From: Zygosaccharomyces rouxii
Taxonomy: Eukaryota > Ascomycota > Saccharomycetes > Saccharomycetales > Saccharomycetaceae
Length of the DNA: 64,000 bases
Direction: 5' to 3'
Assembly (NCBI RefSeq): GCF_000026365.1
Contig: NC_012992.1
Span: 1,178,001-1,242,000 of the forward strand
Part shown: positions 29,970-41,046 of the stretch, one piece after another
How positions within the stretch are numbered: the first letter of the stretch is position 1
How the letters are laid out: every line of letters begins with the position of its first letter
Position numbers and translations under genes: made by a program
Notes under the pieces: generated by a model
Databases searched by the model: none
What the model saw: only the letters and a program-made list of their open reading frames with translations
What the model was told of the DNA's origin: nothing

Positions 29970-30043
29970 GACTTCGTGGCCAAGCTGGTTAAGGCGTGCG
30001 ACTGTTAATCGCAAGAGCGTGAGTTCGATCCTCACCGAGGTCG
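29970..30043 (+). tRNA. tRNA-Asn (anticodon GTT)
   Basis: A 74-nt intronless tRNA. The acceptor stem GACTTCG pairs with CGAGGTC (one G-T pair), with G as discriminator. The A box is TGGCCAAGCTGG-type and the B box is AGTTCGATCCT. The anticodon loop CTGTTAA gives GTT, which reads Asn codons AAC/AAT. It is followed by CTTC and a run of six T (30048-30053), a good RNA polymerase III terminator. Sequence is near identical to S. cerevisiae tRNA-Asn. Confidence 0.97.
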
Positions 30044-30349
30044 CTTCTTTTTTGTCGATTTCCATCTACCAATCACGTAGAACATGATTCATTATCTGAG
30101 ACAGATAATGAAAACTTCTCGCATTTTCTTTACCAAACGGAAACAAATGAGAAGCGAAAGAGATACAGATGAGAACACACAAACACGTGACAGATCTACC
30201 CGTATTGAACATATGTTTCTTTTCCAGATCTTGAGTTCGATTCTCGCTGGGACTAACCATTGTACCTGGCTCCACCCCCACAATGCGTTCTACAACCATT
30301 GAACTTTTCAAATAAATTAATCATAAAGTTATACCATCTATGTATCTCT
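30044..30349. other. Gap between tRNA-Asn and the RHO2 3' end
   Basis: It contains the tRNA terminator, a CACGTGAC E-box (30184-30191) and a tRNA T-arm-like sequence (30226-30253). Short ORFs on both strands here have no protein-like features. Confidence 0.4.
30226..30253 (+). pseudogene. Possible tRNA 3'-half relic
   Basis: The segment has a B-box-like AGTTCGATTCT (30234-30244) and aligns with the 3' part of the tRNA-Asn 190 bp upstream (20 of 31 bases by eye, most in the T arm). The 3' strand CTGGGAC resembles an acceptor stem, but no matching 5' half is present. It could instead be a solo TFIIIC site. Confidence 0.4.
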
Positions 30350-30919
30350 TCAAGATATCAAACAACAATTTTGTCCTGGTTCTTTATTGACTAAAAGACT
30401 TGTCCTTGTAGCTATTTCAAAAACGTCATCAACACCATCACCAGTCAATGCGCTACATTCCAAGTACTTTTTTGCACCAATGTGTCTAGCTACTTGTTGA
30501 GCTTCATCTATGCTAACCAATTCGTTTTGTAATGAACCTTTAATTTGTCTTAAATCTTTTTTCAATCCAACTAAAATTATTGGAGCATCTGGACAAAATC
30601 GTAGTGCCTCTTCTGCCCATTTTGTTTTACTATTCAAAAGTGATTCGGGATCATCAACGGCGAATCCCATAAGTAGAATGTCGGCATTTGCATAAGAAAA
30701 TGGGCGTAATCTTTCATACTCTTCCTGGCCAGCAGTATCCCAAAGCGTTAAAGTAACCTTAATCCCATCAACTCTACAATCGGTAACATAATTTTCAAAG
30801 ACGGTTGGATGATATTCTTGTGGGAATTGACCTAGGGCAAAAACATAAAGTAAGGATGTTTTACCACACGCACCATCACCAATAATTACCAGTTTCCTCC
30901 TGACTGCTTGTTCTGACAT
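30350..30919 (-). CDS. RHO2: RHO2, Rho-family GTPase
   Basis: The first ATG, at 30917-30919, gives 189 residues; an upstream in-frame GTG is not used. GTPase motifs are complete: P-loop GDGACGKT (14-21), effector region YHPTVFENY, switch II DTAGQEEY, VGLKKDL and ECSALTG. The protein ends in a CLIS CaaX box preceded by another Cys, giving prenylation and probably palmitoylation at the plasma membrane. Rho2 acts in cell wall integrity and actin polarity, upstream of protein kinase C and glucan synthesis in fungi. It corresponds to YNL090W. Confidence 0.97.
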   Translation of the reverse strand: MSEQAVRRKLVIIGDGACGKTSLLYVFALGQFPQEYHPTVFENYVTDCRVDGIKVTLTLWDTAGQEEYERLRPFSYANADILLMGFAVDDPESLLNSKTKWAEEALRFCPDAPIILVGLKKDLRQIKGSLQNELVSIDEAQQVARHIGAKKYLECSALTGDGVDDVFEIATRTSLLVNKEPGQNCCLIS

Positions 30920-31451
30920 GACTCGATCTGTCACTCAAATTTATATCTTTACAATTACTCAGAACACCATCAATTTTCCCAACGAAACAGACGGCAACCC
31001 ACGCCCAACGTAGTATTATAAAAAGGATGGAGGATTCCACTATTAACAGCTTAATTCAGATTTGTTGTTTACTTCCTTGTATAGTTTAGAATTCCTCTTG
31101 GCACTTTATTTTTAGACTTGCGAAACCAGGTACCAACAGCAAATTGTGTCAAAAACAAAAAAAATAAAAACAACAAACGAAACAGAGAAAATAACTAGAC
31201 CAACATTTGAAAAATAATCACCGCTCCAATGATCACTAAGTCCGCTAGTACAGCTACGATAACAATGCTGAGCTGACGGCGGATACTGGCTATGAGCTTT
31301 CCGACGGCATTACGAAACAACAAATAAAATAAAAAACGAAAAAATGAAAATGAAATACATAATTATTATATATGGATATGTAGATGGATATGGATATGGA
31401 TGTGTATAATGGTATCCTTTTGCCTCAAATTCGACGCTAGAAATAACTTAC
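30920..31451. promoter_or_regulatory. RHO2 promoter / NST1 3' region with a possible hidden short gene
   Basis: The 532-bp gap contains a plus-strand TATAAAAAG (31017-31025), an A-rich leader-like stretch (31147-31220), an ATG at 31229 opening 15 codons, and a less AT-rich island (31220-31315) within AT-rich flanks. Near the NST1 stop is a hexamer tract based on GGATAT (about 31373-31402). Confidence 0.4.
31229..31276 (+). other. 15-codon ORF behind a TATA box and A-rich leader (candidate micro-gene)
   Basis: The ORF encodes MITKSASTATITMLS and stops at TGA. Its first codons (ATC, ACT, AAG, TCC, GCT) are those favoured in highly expressed yeast genes. It lies 212 bp after TATAAAAAG and follows an A-rich stretch like a yeast 5' UTR. 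No family is recognised, and it may be chance. The opposite strand (31195-31362) holds an ATG-less frame with a hydrophobic helix. Confidence 0.25.
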
Positions 31452-34400
31452 CTAGCTCCATATATTACTCACTAGCGATGGGTTTACCCGCTGTCTGATA
31501 TTATACAACTGAGGACCTGGATTAATGCCTGAATTGAGATTATGGTTCGGTGGTAAATTTTCCGTTTGAGCCAATGGAGTTCCCATGAGGGGGGTCGCAT
31601 CTGGAGCGGTTGGATAGATTTTATTTTGCAAGGAATTGGTAAATTGTTGTGGATTGTGCGGTGAGCCTTGTTGTAATCCTAAAATCATTTGAACATGGGT
31701 AATAGTACCGGTTTCATTGGTTAAAAATTCACAACCATGACTAGTACGCATACTGAAAAGGTAAGTGATAAACGTAGGATAATCCATGCTACGACAAAGA
31801 CTATTTTGATGCAATAAAGTAGTTGAGACGTAACGTTCGTTCAAACTAGGATCTTGTGCTGCAACAAAGGTAGAATAGGTGTTATAGATATTGTCTATAA
31901 CAAAATTGGTATTAGTAGGTGCAGGTGGAGGAGGAGCAGGAGGGCCAGTAGCAGCGGCAACGGGATTAACATCGTGACTGTTTCTTATGTGGTTACCATT
32001 TGTCGAAGTGCCAACGGCGCTAGAGGCGGCATTGGGCCTATCGAAAAATGACATGCTAGAGGGACCATTATTACTCCATATGCTAGAGGTGGCAAAATTT
32101 GAAGGTGCAGAAGGACCCACACCATTACCTAAAACCCCTAAATCGTTTCTTGGCATTGAAGGCGTTTCCCATATAGAGGTACGAGGGCCTGCAGTACCAG
32201 CAGTAGTAGCATCACCCAATGGGTTAGCAGCTGCCGGTGTTGCCGGATTATTTCCCGTCATAGCCATCGAACTTTGACCATTGCCAGTCCATAATGGTGT
32301 TTGACCAAAAGAATTGGGTGTACCTGATGTATGATCTCCTAAACCAGCAGAAGTCAACATATCAGTGAGACTGTTCATCTCTTCTTCGAATGTCTTATCA
32401 TTGGAGGCTACTGCATTACCTAAGCCAAAGGGGGGAAGCATAGAAGGTTGCTGTTGAGGCTGTTGAGATGGTTGTTGTTGTTGTTGTTGATTCTGTGGTT
32501 GTACATTCTGTTGAGGTTCCTGAGGCTGCTGGTGAGGTGGATGATTTTGAAGAGGTCCCTGTAAATTAACAGGCGAATCTCTAGCTAGGTTAGCCCCTAA
32601 GAAGCCATTCCAGGAATTGAAATCGTACGATTGACTACCCAATCCAGCAGCTCCAGAACCTTGATCTGCCCCCAACTGGTTTGTAATACTGGGTAAGGGA
32701 TCAAACGAGGGTAAAGCATTAGAGCTTTCAAAAATTGAAGAAGTTGTTGGTGTAAGTACTTGCTTGCTTGGAATTTCTTGTCCAGAAAGACCGTTACCAA
32801 CTTGTAATAGCTTTTGCACATCGGCCATCGAAGAATGAGTTGCATTCAAAGGGGTGGCAGCGGAATTTACTAATCCGAAGATTTCGTCATCAACATTTTT
32901 ATTCATGGGTACAGTTGGTTGGGATGATTGCTGGACACCACCATAAATGTTTTCGGGAAATATATTTGACGTACCCGTTTGAGGAAAGCTGGAAGTAATT
33001 TCAGAATGTACATTACTGCCACCATTGACACGAGTTTCATCTGCAGAGAGCTTCCTAGCAAATTCTTGTTCTTTTTCTTCATTTGCTAGTTTAATTTTTT
33101 CCTCCTGCTCGGCGGCTTGTCTAACTTCTTGTTCTTTTCTTTCTTCCTCCATACGTTTAAACTCTTGTTCTTTTCTCTTTTGCTCCTCCTTTTTACGTTT
33201 TTCATCCTCTTTATGCTTTCTTTCTTCCTCCTTCAATCGTTTCTCCTCATCTTTCTTGCGTTTCTGCTCTTCTTTCAACTTTCTTTGACGCTCCTGCTCT
33301 TCTTCACGTCTACGTTGCTCCTCTAATTTCTTCTTTCTTTCCTCATCTTTCTTACGTTTAGCTTCCTCTACCTTCTTCCTTTGCGCTTCTCTCCTTTGTT
33401 TTTCTCTTTCTTCAGCTTCTCTCTTGACTGCTTCAGCTTCTTCTACTTTTCTTCTTGCTTCTTCTTCCTTGGCTAGCTGCAAATGACGTTTCTTCTCCTT
33501 TTCCTTTTCTCTCTTCTTCTGCTTTTTCTCCTCTTTAGCCCTCTTCTTCTGTTCTTCTGCCTCCAATTCTTGTAAAAGTTTTAACCTATTATTTTCAGCT
33601 TGCTTCTCGTGGTAGGATTCCATTATTCGTCCTTGCAAAAGCTTTGTAATAGCGATTTGTATCAGTTTTCTACCTTCTTCCAGCCGATCATTTTCATCCA
33701 ATCCACTATCATATTCTTCCTCTTCCTCTTCTTCCTCCTCTTCTTCCTCTTCTTCCTCCAATTCTTCATCGTAATTCTCATGTCCACACTGATGACCGTG
33801 GTGATGGTGATGGTGGTGAGGACGTTCAACATCCGCATGACCACGGTTATGATGGTCATGGAGACAACTGTTATGTTCATCATCGTATTCAGACGCTAAT
33901 TCGTGATCATTTTCATCATCAATCTCCGACTTTGCTCCATATCCTTCCTCATCATCAAATTCCTCATCCTCATCTTGATCATAATCAGAATAATCATCAA
34001 ACCTTTCATCATATTCTCCACTATCTACTGCATCATCATTTTCATCTTCGTCATCATAATCATAATCGGCATCCGTGTCATCATTACCAGGGATCTTCAT
34101 TGATGCAGAAGTGGCAGCAGCGGCCGCCGCTAAAGAGGCACCAATAGCAGCAGTCCCATGGTCATCGTTGAATTTCTCCTTAAACGACTCCACAATCAGA
34201 TCGCCAAATTTTTTCCCATCTTCACCAAACATAAATCGAATAAATAGTTCTCTTTCCAATTGCGACACTTCTTTAAATTCCTTTCTCTGAGTATCATAAG
34301 AATTCGTCATTCGTTCTGCGATATGACGTTGAAGATTAGCGTATTCGTCTTCTGTCAATGGTTTACCATTATGCAGCATCGTGGTAAATTCTTTGGCATC

Positions 34401-35231
34401 ACCTAAATGTTGATATCTAGACAAATCTACCGAATTGTGCCCATTCAAAGATTGCAGTTGTGGGATATTCAGTTGTTGCTGCTGCTGCTGTTGTTGCTGC
34501 AGTTGATGATGATGATGATGTTGTTGTTGTTGTTGCTGATGGTGGTAATGGCGATGGTCATTCTGCTGTTGTTGCTGCTGCTCTAAAACAAACCCTTCAA
34601 CAGCCTGAATAAACCCTTGACCGTTGTTATTCATCAGATCATCCGTTAATGCCCTCATATCTGGATACATCATCATTCTATTCACATATTCTTGGGCAAT
34701 CTTTGGATGAGATGAAACAAAAGTCTTAGCAAAGTTCAAATATTTACCTTGTAACCCATCAGCATCAATCCTTGGAGGCATTCCTAATCCACTATTAACA
34801 ATTGAAAAGTTATTACCTGTTGGAGGTGTCGGTAAGCTTGAAGTAATACCCGCAGCACTATCAATCGGCAGTTCATCCGAATTTGATATCGATTCAACTT
34901 GTTCTAGCTGAGGTTGTCGATGGTGATCTTGTAATTGATGATGCTGTTGCTTATGCTGAAGGGTCTGCTGACCATGACCATGACGGTGATGCTGTTGAAT
35001 TTGTTGTTGATGTGGATGTTGCTGTTGCTGTTGCTGTTGCTTTTGTTTGTTCTGTTTGAAATGCATTACTTCTTCTTTTAATGAGTCTACAGCATTCGAG
35101 GAAAGAAAGAATTTTACCACTTCATCTCTCACATTCTCATAGTCGATCCTGGTATTACTATCTTGAGTATCTCCCTTTTGCAATCCACGAACATCCTCCT
35201 GTAACTGCTGTTGATGTAACCGTTGTTGCAA

Positions 35232-35262
<31 letters not shown>

Positions 35263-35954
35263 TGCTGTTGCTGCTGTTGCAGTTGTTGTTGATGCTGTTG
35301 ATGCTGCTGCTGCTGCAGTTGTTGTTGCTGTTGATGTTGCAGTTGCTGTTGTTGAGCCTTAGAATCTTGTAACTCTTTAATAATACTTAAATGAAATTTA
35401 ACAGGATTTATCTCTGGGTCTCTGCCCTTATCCAATTCGTACAGGGTCTCATAAATCCTTTCCATTTCTTGGTCCATTGCCATGTGTCGACGACCACACA
35501 CTGAACAATTGCAACTGTGATTGTTCTGATACTTACGAATAACTTCAAATACTTCATCTTTTTCAATCCTCAGTATATTCTTTTTCTCCTCCGATGTAAG
35601 AGATTCCCAATGTGAATCTAAGGTAAATGCCATTGGAGACTGTTGTCTCTTCGTATCTTCCAACCCATTACTACTATTCTGTTGGTGCTGGTTTTGTTGC
35701 TGATGCTGATGCTGTGGCTTCTTCTGTTGCTTTTTATCCGGAAGAGATTCCACTACAACGTCACCATTTGGGGCCCTTTTTATTACTCTTGAACTGGGAT
35801 AATCACCCTCTTCATCGTAAATTTCTGTTCCCATAACACCATGATGATGATGATGTTGATTTGGTTCGTTACCAGTGTCTGTAGTCGCTACCGACTTCTT
35901 GATATTCTGTTTTGACTTTGATTTCTTCTTACCTTTCCTAGAACTGGGAGGCAT
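31452..35954 (-). CDS. NST1: NST1, low-complexity stress/salt-tolerance protein
   Basis: This 1500-residue protein is longer than S. cerevisiae Nst1 (1240). It has a conserved N-terminal Cys motif SCNCSVCGRRH at about residue 147, Gln-rich tracts at about 200-245 and 455-495, an acidic Asp/Glu region (625-680), a His-rich stretch with Cys (about 695-720), a Glu run (730-746), a long Lys/Glu coiled coil (about 780-975), and a Gln/Asn/Pro-rich C-terminus. Nst1 is linked in S. cerevisiae to salt tolerance, splicing factor Msl1 and P-body or condensate assembly. Extra length comes mainly from repeats. Orientation and position between RHO2 and YVC1 agree with YNL091W. Confidence 0.93.
35015..35358. 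repeat. CAG/CAA trinucleotide tracts in NST1
   Basis: Interrupted CAG/CAA (CTG/TTG on the plus strand) repeats encode Gln/His runs, the longest near 35225-35283. The CAG and CAA codons are mixed, which limits slippage. Confidence 0.9.
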
Positions 35955-36671
35955 ATCAAATTAACGTTATTTGTACTTTGTACTACGATAATTCCTTCTT
36001 ATAATCTTATTCTTCAACTAAATTGATGCCAATCTTTTTGATAGTTATTGTTCTCAAATACACACCAATTTTTTTGAATAAAGGGGAATTCACCAATTCT
36101 CTCTTACAGCTTCACACACTCTCTCTCTTGAACACCGATCTCTTCTAACTGGCAATCCTCTTATTCCTCTTCTTATTCTTCTTGTGCTTCTTTATAATTG
36201 AATAAAAACGAAGTTTCTGAGGAACAAATAGAAGAGCGAGAATTTTTTTTCTTAAGAATAAGTATCCCTGCCAAATGATGAAGAGAAATAGATGAATTAC
36301 TTAGCGTAACAAGAATTTAGAATTCATGGAAATGGACAAAAGCACTATATTCCACGGCATCTGTTTTGTGTGTGTAGTATGATTTCTTTTAGGTTCTTGG
36401 TGAAATAATCAGACCTTATCATTGCTTGATCTTGTTCAAGATCAATTGGAGCTGTAGTTATTGTAATAGTAATAGTGGTGATAGTAATAGGTCAGTTTGA
36501 GTAAGTAAGAACTGGATTTGATAATTATCACACGGAATTGATTGTCGAGAATATGATTTACGTCTCATACCAACGGGTCTCTTAAGAAAAGGGTTATTGG
36601 ACAAATTCATTGAGGGAAGCGACAACAACAACAAGCAATTGCGCAATTGCGAAGACTGATAAACAAGAATC
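35955..36671. promoter_or_regulatory. Divergent promoters of NST1 and YVC1
   Basis: This 717-bp region is pyrimidine-rich near NST1 and has a T run at about 36244-36251. A short inverted GCGCAATTGCG-type motif occurs near 36640-36651. No gene seen. Confidence 0.35.
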
Positions 36672-38681
36672 ATGTCCTCGCTACCGGTGACTCAAGATGA
36701 TTACAATGCTGCTTCGTTCAAGGCTCCCACACCGAGACAAGTGCTTAGGGTGGCATTAAATCTAAAGTTTTTGATCGATAAAGTTATACCAATTGATTAT
36801 GATATTAATCAAGTTACCTGCCAACACTCTAGAATTTTAAATCATCAAGTTATTCAATTGACTAGAGAAGCATGTGGTGGTAATCGCAATGATAAAGAAA
36901 GCTTGAGAAAATACCAGAGTGTGTTGCTATTCGCACTTCTAAAAGTATCTGGTTGGTATAATGAATTAAGTGTTAAGGAATTGCACAATACAGAATTGTA
37001 CAAGTTACGTTCCATTGCTGCGCAGCATCTGTGTAAGATCATTATTGAATTTGAAGAAAATGTGGATTTACATTACTTGTTTTTGCAAATGCTATTGCAC
37101 CGTTATTCCATGAACGAGAATGATGTTGATAGTGAACCGCTCTCTGTTGTGGAATTGGCTGCTGATATGCATGCAACTATTGTGATTGGCTCAAGTGGAT
37201 TTCAAAGATGTATTTCATGGTTATGGAGAGGTTGGATTATCCAAGCACCTGACGAACCAACGACATTTGTTCGTGATGCAACAATTTCGTCGATGTCATT
37301 CAAAGATCATTTTAGCCCTGAGAGGATTAAAACTCCCAAGTACCAAAATATCTTGCAAATTAGCTTTTCCATTTTGTTTTTGATTTTGTATACTTTGGTG
37401 GTTAATGAAAAGGATTCAACCCATGTGGAACCATTTGATTTAGCGGAAGTTATTTTTTACTGCTTTACTCTGGGCAATTTAATTGACGAAGCTGTTAAAA
37501 TCTATTACATTGGGTTTGCCTATTTGGCATTTTGGAATGTTTTTAACGATACGTTATACACCATTATTGGTGTATCATTCGTGTTAAGAGTTGTCAGTCT
37601 AGGTCTTGTTTCTACCAAGTATTCTGCCGAATCCTGGGATATGCTCTCTTACAGAATCCTATCCTGTGCAGCACCTTTTGTTTGGTCTCGACTATTACTT
37701 TACTTGGAATCTGTACAATTTGTGGGTTTGATGCTGGTGGTCTTGAAATTTATGATGACGGAATCAATTGTCTTCTTCGTCATGTTGCTATTGATTATGA
37801 TTGGATTTTTGCAAGGATTTATCGGATTAGATGCATCTGATGGTAATATTGAAATTGCTGGCCCCATTATGAGGAATTTAGTTATGACTGTGGTCGGAGC
37901 AGGCGGATTTGATACTTTCAAATCATTTGCACCACCTTATGCCGCTATCCTATGGTACTTCTACTGTTTTATCGTTACTGTTATCTTGTTGAACATCTTA
38001 ATTGCCTTGTATTCCAATGCCTATCAAAAGGTCGTTGAAAACGCTTCTGATGAATATATGGCATTGATGTGTGAAAAGACACTGAGGTTCATCAGAGCTC
38101 CTGATGAATACGTATTCGTCCCGCCTTTGAACATCATCGAACTCGCATTAAAACCACTGGAATACATTATATCTGAGAAAAACTCCGACAGACTCACCCA
38201 CTTTATCATGTGTGCCATCTACAGTCCAACTTTACTTATCGTAGCGATCTTAGAGGTTCGTACCGCTAAGCGTATTCAGTACAACAGAATGACTAAACTG
38301 CAAGATGACGCCAACGAAAGCGATGAAGTTTGGGACTTAACAGATGGATTCGTGGATAACGGTAGTAATCTTTTCTTTGATGAGAACAATGACGGTATTC
38401 ATGACACTAGAGTCAAAAACAGCAGAGCTCTTAAGAAACAAATAGAAGCCGAAAGAGCTGACCCTCATTTTCCAGTATCACCCGAATGGCATAAGAAAGT
38501 GAAGAAATCTGTTCAACCGGTGCAAGAAGGTTTCCAAACTGGTGTCGGTTGGGAATTGTTTGATCTGTACAATCAAGCTGAGACTAGGTACAAAAAATCG
38601 GAAAATAAAGTAGACGAATTGACACAGGCTGTCAATGAACTCGTTACACTAGTCAAGGAATTGAAAATGAAACAGGAATAG
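36672..38681 (+). CDS. YVC1: YVC1, vacuolar TRP-type Ca2+ release channel
   Basis: A 669-residue multi-pass protein (S. cerevisiae 675). A helical cytosolic N-terminal region precedes about six hydrophobic segments between residues 235 and 460, including SIVFFVMLLLIMIGFLQGF and a pore region near GPIMRNLVMTVVGAGGFD. The last segment IVTVILLNILIALYSNAY leads into a TRP-like helix. An acidic segment at about 555-580 (DESDEVWDL.., FFDENNDGIHD) may bind Ca2+. A C-terminal coiled coil follows. Yvc1 releases Ca2+ from the vacuole on hyperosmotic shock. It corresponds to YOR087W. Confidence 0.96.
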   Translation: MSSLPVTQDDYNAASFKAPTPRQVLRVALNLKFLIDKVIPIDYDINQVTCQHSRILNHQVIQLTREACGGNRNDKESLRKYQSVLLFALLKVSGWYNELSVKELHNTELYKLRSIAAQHLCKIIIEFEENVDLHYLFLQMLLHRYSMNENDVDSEPLSVVELAADMHATIVIGSSGFQRCISWLWRGWIIQAPDEPTTFVRDATISSMSFKDHFSPERIKTPKYQNILQISFSILFLILYTLVVNEKDSTHVEPFDLAEVIFYCFTLGNLIDEAVKIYYIGFAYLAFWNVFNDTLYTIIGVSFVLRVVSLGLVSTKYSAESWDMLSYRILSCAAPFVWSRLLLYLESVQFVGLMLVVLKFMMTESIVFFVMLLLIMIGFLQGFIGLDASDGNIEIAGPIMRNLVMTVVGAGGFDTFKSFAPPYAAILWYFYCFIVTVILLNILIALYSNAYQKVVENASDEYMALMCEKTLRFIRAPDEYVFVPPLNIIELALKPLEYIISEKNSDRLTHFIMCAIYSPTLLIVAILEVRTAKRIQYNRMTKLQDDANESDEVWDLTDGFVDNGSNLFFDENNDGIHDTRVKNSRALKKQIEAERADPHFPVSPEWHKKVKKSVQPVQEGFQTGVGWELFDLYNQAETRYKKSENKVDELTQAVNELVTLVKELKMKQE

Positions 38682-38760
38682 ATTAGTATTTTCTTTTTGC
38701 AGGATAATTATTAGCTTTTATTTTTCTTTTATTTTTATCAGTTTTCTTCGATCTGCTTGT

Positions 38761-39978
38761 CTATGTTTGCTTCATCCCCTCCTTCTGCAATACCCAGTAG
38801 TTACACATGTAACCTGGTACTGCATTTAGGCTTGGTGAACGTCCATATCCCGAATGAACTGCAAATTCTTTGTCCAGGCATTTAAAGTTTAATTTGTTAA
38901 TAGACACCTCCAAAATTTCGTCCGCTGTCAATTCAAGACCTTTTAGTGGAACATCTTCATGAATATCAGTTTTTTCACCCGTAAATGGATCCACTTCATA
39001 CGTGTCTTCCACTTGATCATCACATTCGAAATGATATAGAAGTGGACCAAAGTTAATCCATAACCCACCTGGAGTCAAGACGTGAGATATCGAATGAAGA
39101 TAATCTATAATGTTGGAAGCGGTATCGATGAAGAAATTGGTAATTACCACATCAAAAACAGATTCCATTTGAGCTCTTGTCAATTTCATCGCAGGCGATA
39201 TGGAATATGTATTAGAAGCTCTAATTTTTTCGTTAGAACCATAACAATCGATAAAAGATCCACTACTCATAGCCATTCGATCATTATGAGCCAATTGTTC
39301 GTGAATGTTGAAATCTGGGATAGAAATAGGCTTTAATTGATCAGTTCTACTTTTCCAATGTGAAAAAGCGTGAATGAATGGATAAATCTTCTTTTGGCCC
39401 TCTTTTAACCCCCCATTCAGAATATACATGGACATCACCAACATATGGTATGAAAATTCATTACTCTCACAATTGTAACCTTGTATTACTAAATCCGCCA
39501 TTAATCTACCAGTCCCAGCACCTGGAATCAAAACCTTGATTGCATTTCTACTGGTACCTTTCTGTTTCTCATACGCTTGCAAACCTTGTAGTATTCTATA
39601 AGTAGACAGATCTCTCTCAGGCTTACTTTCTTGAGACCATTCTCTGTAGACCTGAGAAATCATCGAAACAGTCTTTTCCATATCTACTCTACTCGGTGTA
39701 GGCCATTGATTTACATTCGATGAGATCCCCACCATAGCTTGAGCAAAAAGAACTACTTCCTGGAGAAAGGCGGCATTACATTCAATGGCATTTCTTAAAT
39801 CTTCTAAATAATCACCATACCAGGGTATTAGCTCTTTCTGGTGATCAGATAATGATCGCCACTTCTTGTACCTCGGTAAGTAATACTCTCGTTGGGCAAA
39901 CGATTTATAACCGCTATAAGCGGCTAAAACTTGTTCTAGTGCCCTTGTTTCCTGTTCAGCTTCTTCTGAAGAGAGCAT
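38761..39978 (-). CDS. YNL092W: Carnosine N-methyltransferase family protein (YNL092W)
   Basis: A 405-residue N2227-family methyltransferase. The SAM-binding motif I is IKVLIPGAGTGRLM at about 148-160. Further family blocks are CESNEFSYHMLVMSMYIL, TNFFIDTASNIIDYLHSI and GGLWINFGPLLYHF. Family members methylate the histidine imidazole of carnosine or related His peptides; the yeast enzyme has been described with that activity in vitro, but the natural yeast substrate is unclear. It is convergent with YVC1 (79 bp between stops), and the position matches YNL092W. Confidence 0.93.
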   Translation of the reverse strand: MLSSEEAEQETRALEQVLAAYSGYKSFAQREYYLPRYKKWRSLSDHQKELIPWYGDYLEDLRNAIECNAAFLQEVVLFAQAMVGISSNVNQWPTPSRVDMEKTVSMISQVYREWSQESKPERDLSTYRILQGLQAYEKQKGTSRNAIKVLIPGAGTGRLMADLVIQGYNCESNEFSYHMLVMSMYILNGGLKEGQKKIYPFIHAFSHWKSRTDQLKPISIPDFNIHEQLAHNDRMAMSSGSFIDCYGSNEKIRASNTYSISPAMKLTRAQMESVFDVVITNFFIDTASNIIDYLHSISHVLTPGGLWINFGPLLYHFECDDQVEDTYEVDPFTGEKTDIHEDVPLKGLELTADEILEVSINKLNFKCLDKEFAVHSGYGRSPSLNAVPGYMCNYWVLQKEGMKQT

Positions 39979-40189
39979 GCGGCCCTTTAAGTTGCTCCTA
40001 AATCTTCTTCCTATCTTTACCCAGTCGAATCAAAAGTTATCAAGAACTCCGATAGTCAGCCAATTTAAACCTCCTCTGTCCTTATGCTAGACGATTAAAT
40101 TACATACATCGTAAAAAAAGAAGATAAAATAGATAGTTTTAAATAGGTACCACCATAACCTTTCCCCTTGCATTCTTATACTTATTTCT

Positions 40190-40825
40190 TTAACAATTGC
40201 AACCAGCAGACCTCACTGGTCCATTGACGGAATTGGTTAGATCTACCCTTTGATCGTCTGTAATTCTTAAACCACTCTGTTCATTAGCCTGTTCACCTGG
40301 TTTCTTGATTGGAATCTTTTCACCAATACCCAAAAACACTTCATTGACATTCTCACCACTCTTCGCACTGGTCTCGAAGAATAGTAATCCTTCTTCTTCT
40401 GCTAGTTTTTCTGCTTCTTCCTTGGCAACTTTCCTTTCGCCACCATTTTCGATCATATCTAATTTATTCCCTACAAGTGCAATAACGATACCTTTACTTG
40501 CCTGTTCGTGTAACTCTTTTACCCAATGACGAGCTTTAATAAATGATTGAGGTTTTGTAATGTCGTATACCACCAATGCAGCTTGCGCATTTCTATAGTA
40601 CATGGGTGCGAGTGATGCAAATCTTTCTTGTCCTGCGGTATCCCATATTTCAAATTTAACAGTTTGTTCTCCAATATTAACCCTCTGAGTCAAAAATGCT
40701 GCTCCAATAGTTGGTTCTTTATTCTCAGAGAAATCGTTTGAAACAAATCTCAGCACTATTGAAGATTTACCAACTGCCGCTTCACCCAATAGGACTAGTT
40801 TGATCGATGTAACCGATGAATTCAT
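40190..40825 (-). CDS. VPS21: VPS21 (Rab5 GTPase; VPS21/YPT53 ancestor)
   Basis: A 211-residue Rab5. Nucleotide motifs are intact: GEAAVGKS (14-21), the effector Thr in [24 protein letters not shown] and ETSAKSG. It ends in CNC, a double-geranylgeranylation signal. It controls endosomal fusion on the route from Golgi to vacuole, acting with the Vps34/Vps15 kinase complex (VPS15 is at the end of this window). Its position corresponds to both YOR089C (VPS21) and YNL093W (YPT53), so this is their single pre-duplication equivalent; the sequence is closest to Vps21. Confidence 0.96.
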   Translation of the reverse strand: MNSSVTSIKLVLLGEAAVGKSSIVLRFVSNDFSENKEPTIGAAFLTQRVNIGEQTVKFEIWDTAGQERFASLAPMYYRNAQAALVVYDITKPQSFIKARHWVKELHEQASKGIVIALVGNKLDMIENGGERKVAKEEAEKLAEEEGLLFFETSAKSGENVNEVFLGIGEKIPIKKPGEQANEQSGLRITDDQRVDLTNSVNGPVRSAGCNC

Positions 40826-41046
40826 TGTTTTTATTCCCTATTATCCCTTTGTATTCTTAGTTTTATTATGGATCAATCTTAAATCAACCCTCCTTTAAAG
40901 AATGGTCAAGAAATCTTTAGCTGTCTTAGGAAGTCTAAACGGTAGAAGTCCCATTATAAGGTCCATTACGTATAATGTGATCAAGAGAAATAGTGGTATT
41001 AAATACTTAAATTTAATATGGACAGTAAAGTTGAACGGGAAAATCG

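Noticed and set aside
30066..30311. Overlapping 60-80 codon frames on both strands after tRNA-Asn
   Set aside because: They have no domain or family features and coincide with the tRNA-like relic; they look like chance open frames.
33025..33326. Ser/Phe/Leu-rich frames opposite NST1
   Set aside because: They are shadows of the Lys/Glu-rich coiled-coil coding sequence on the minus strand.
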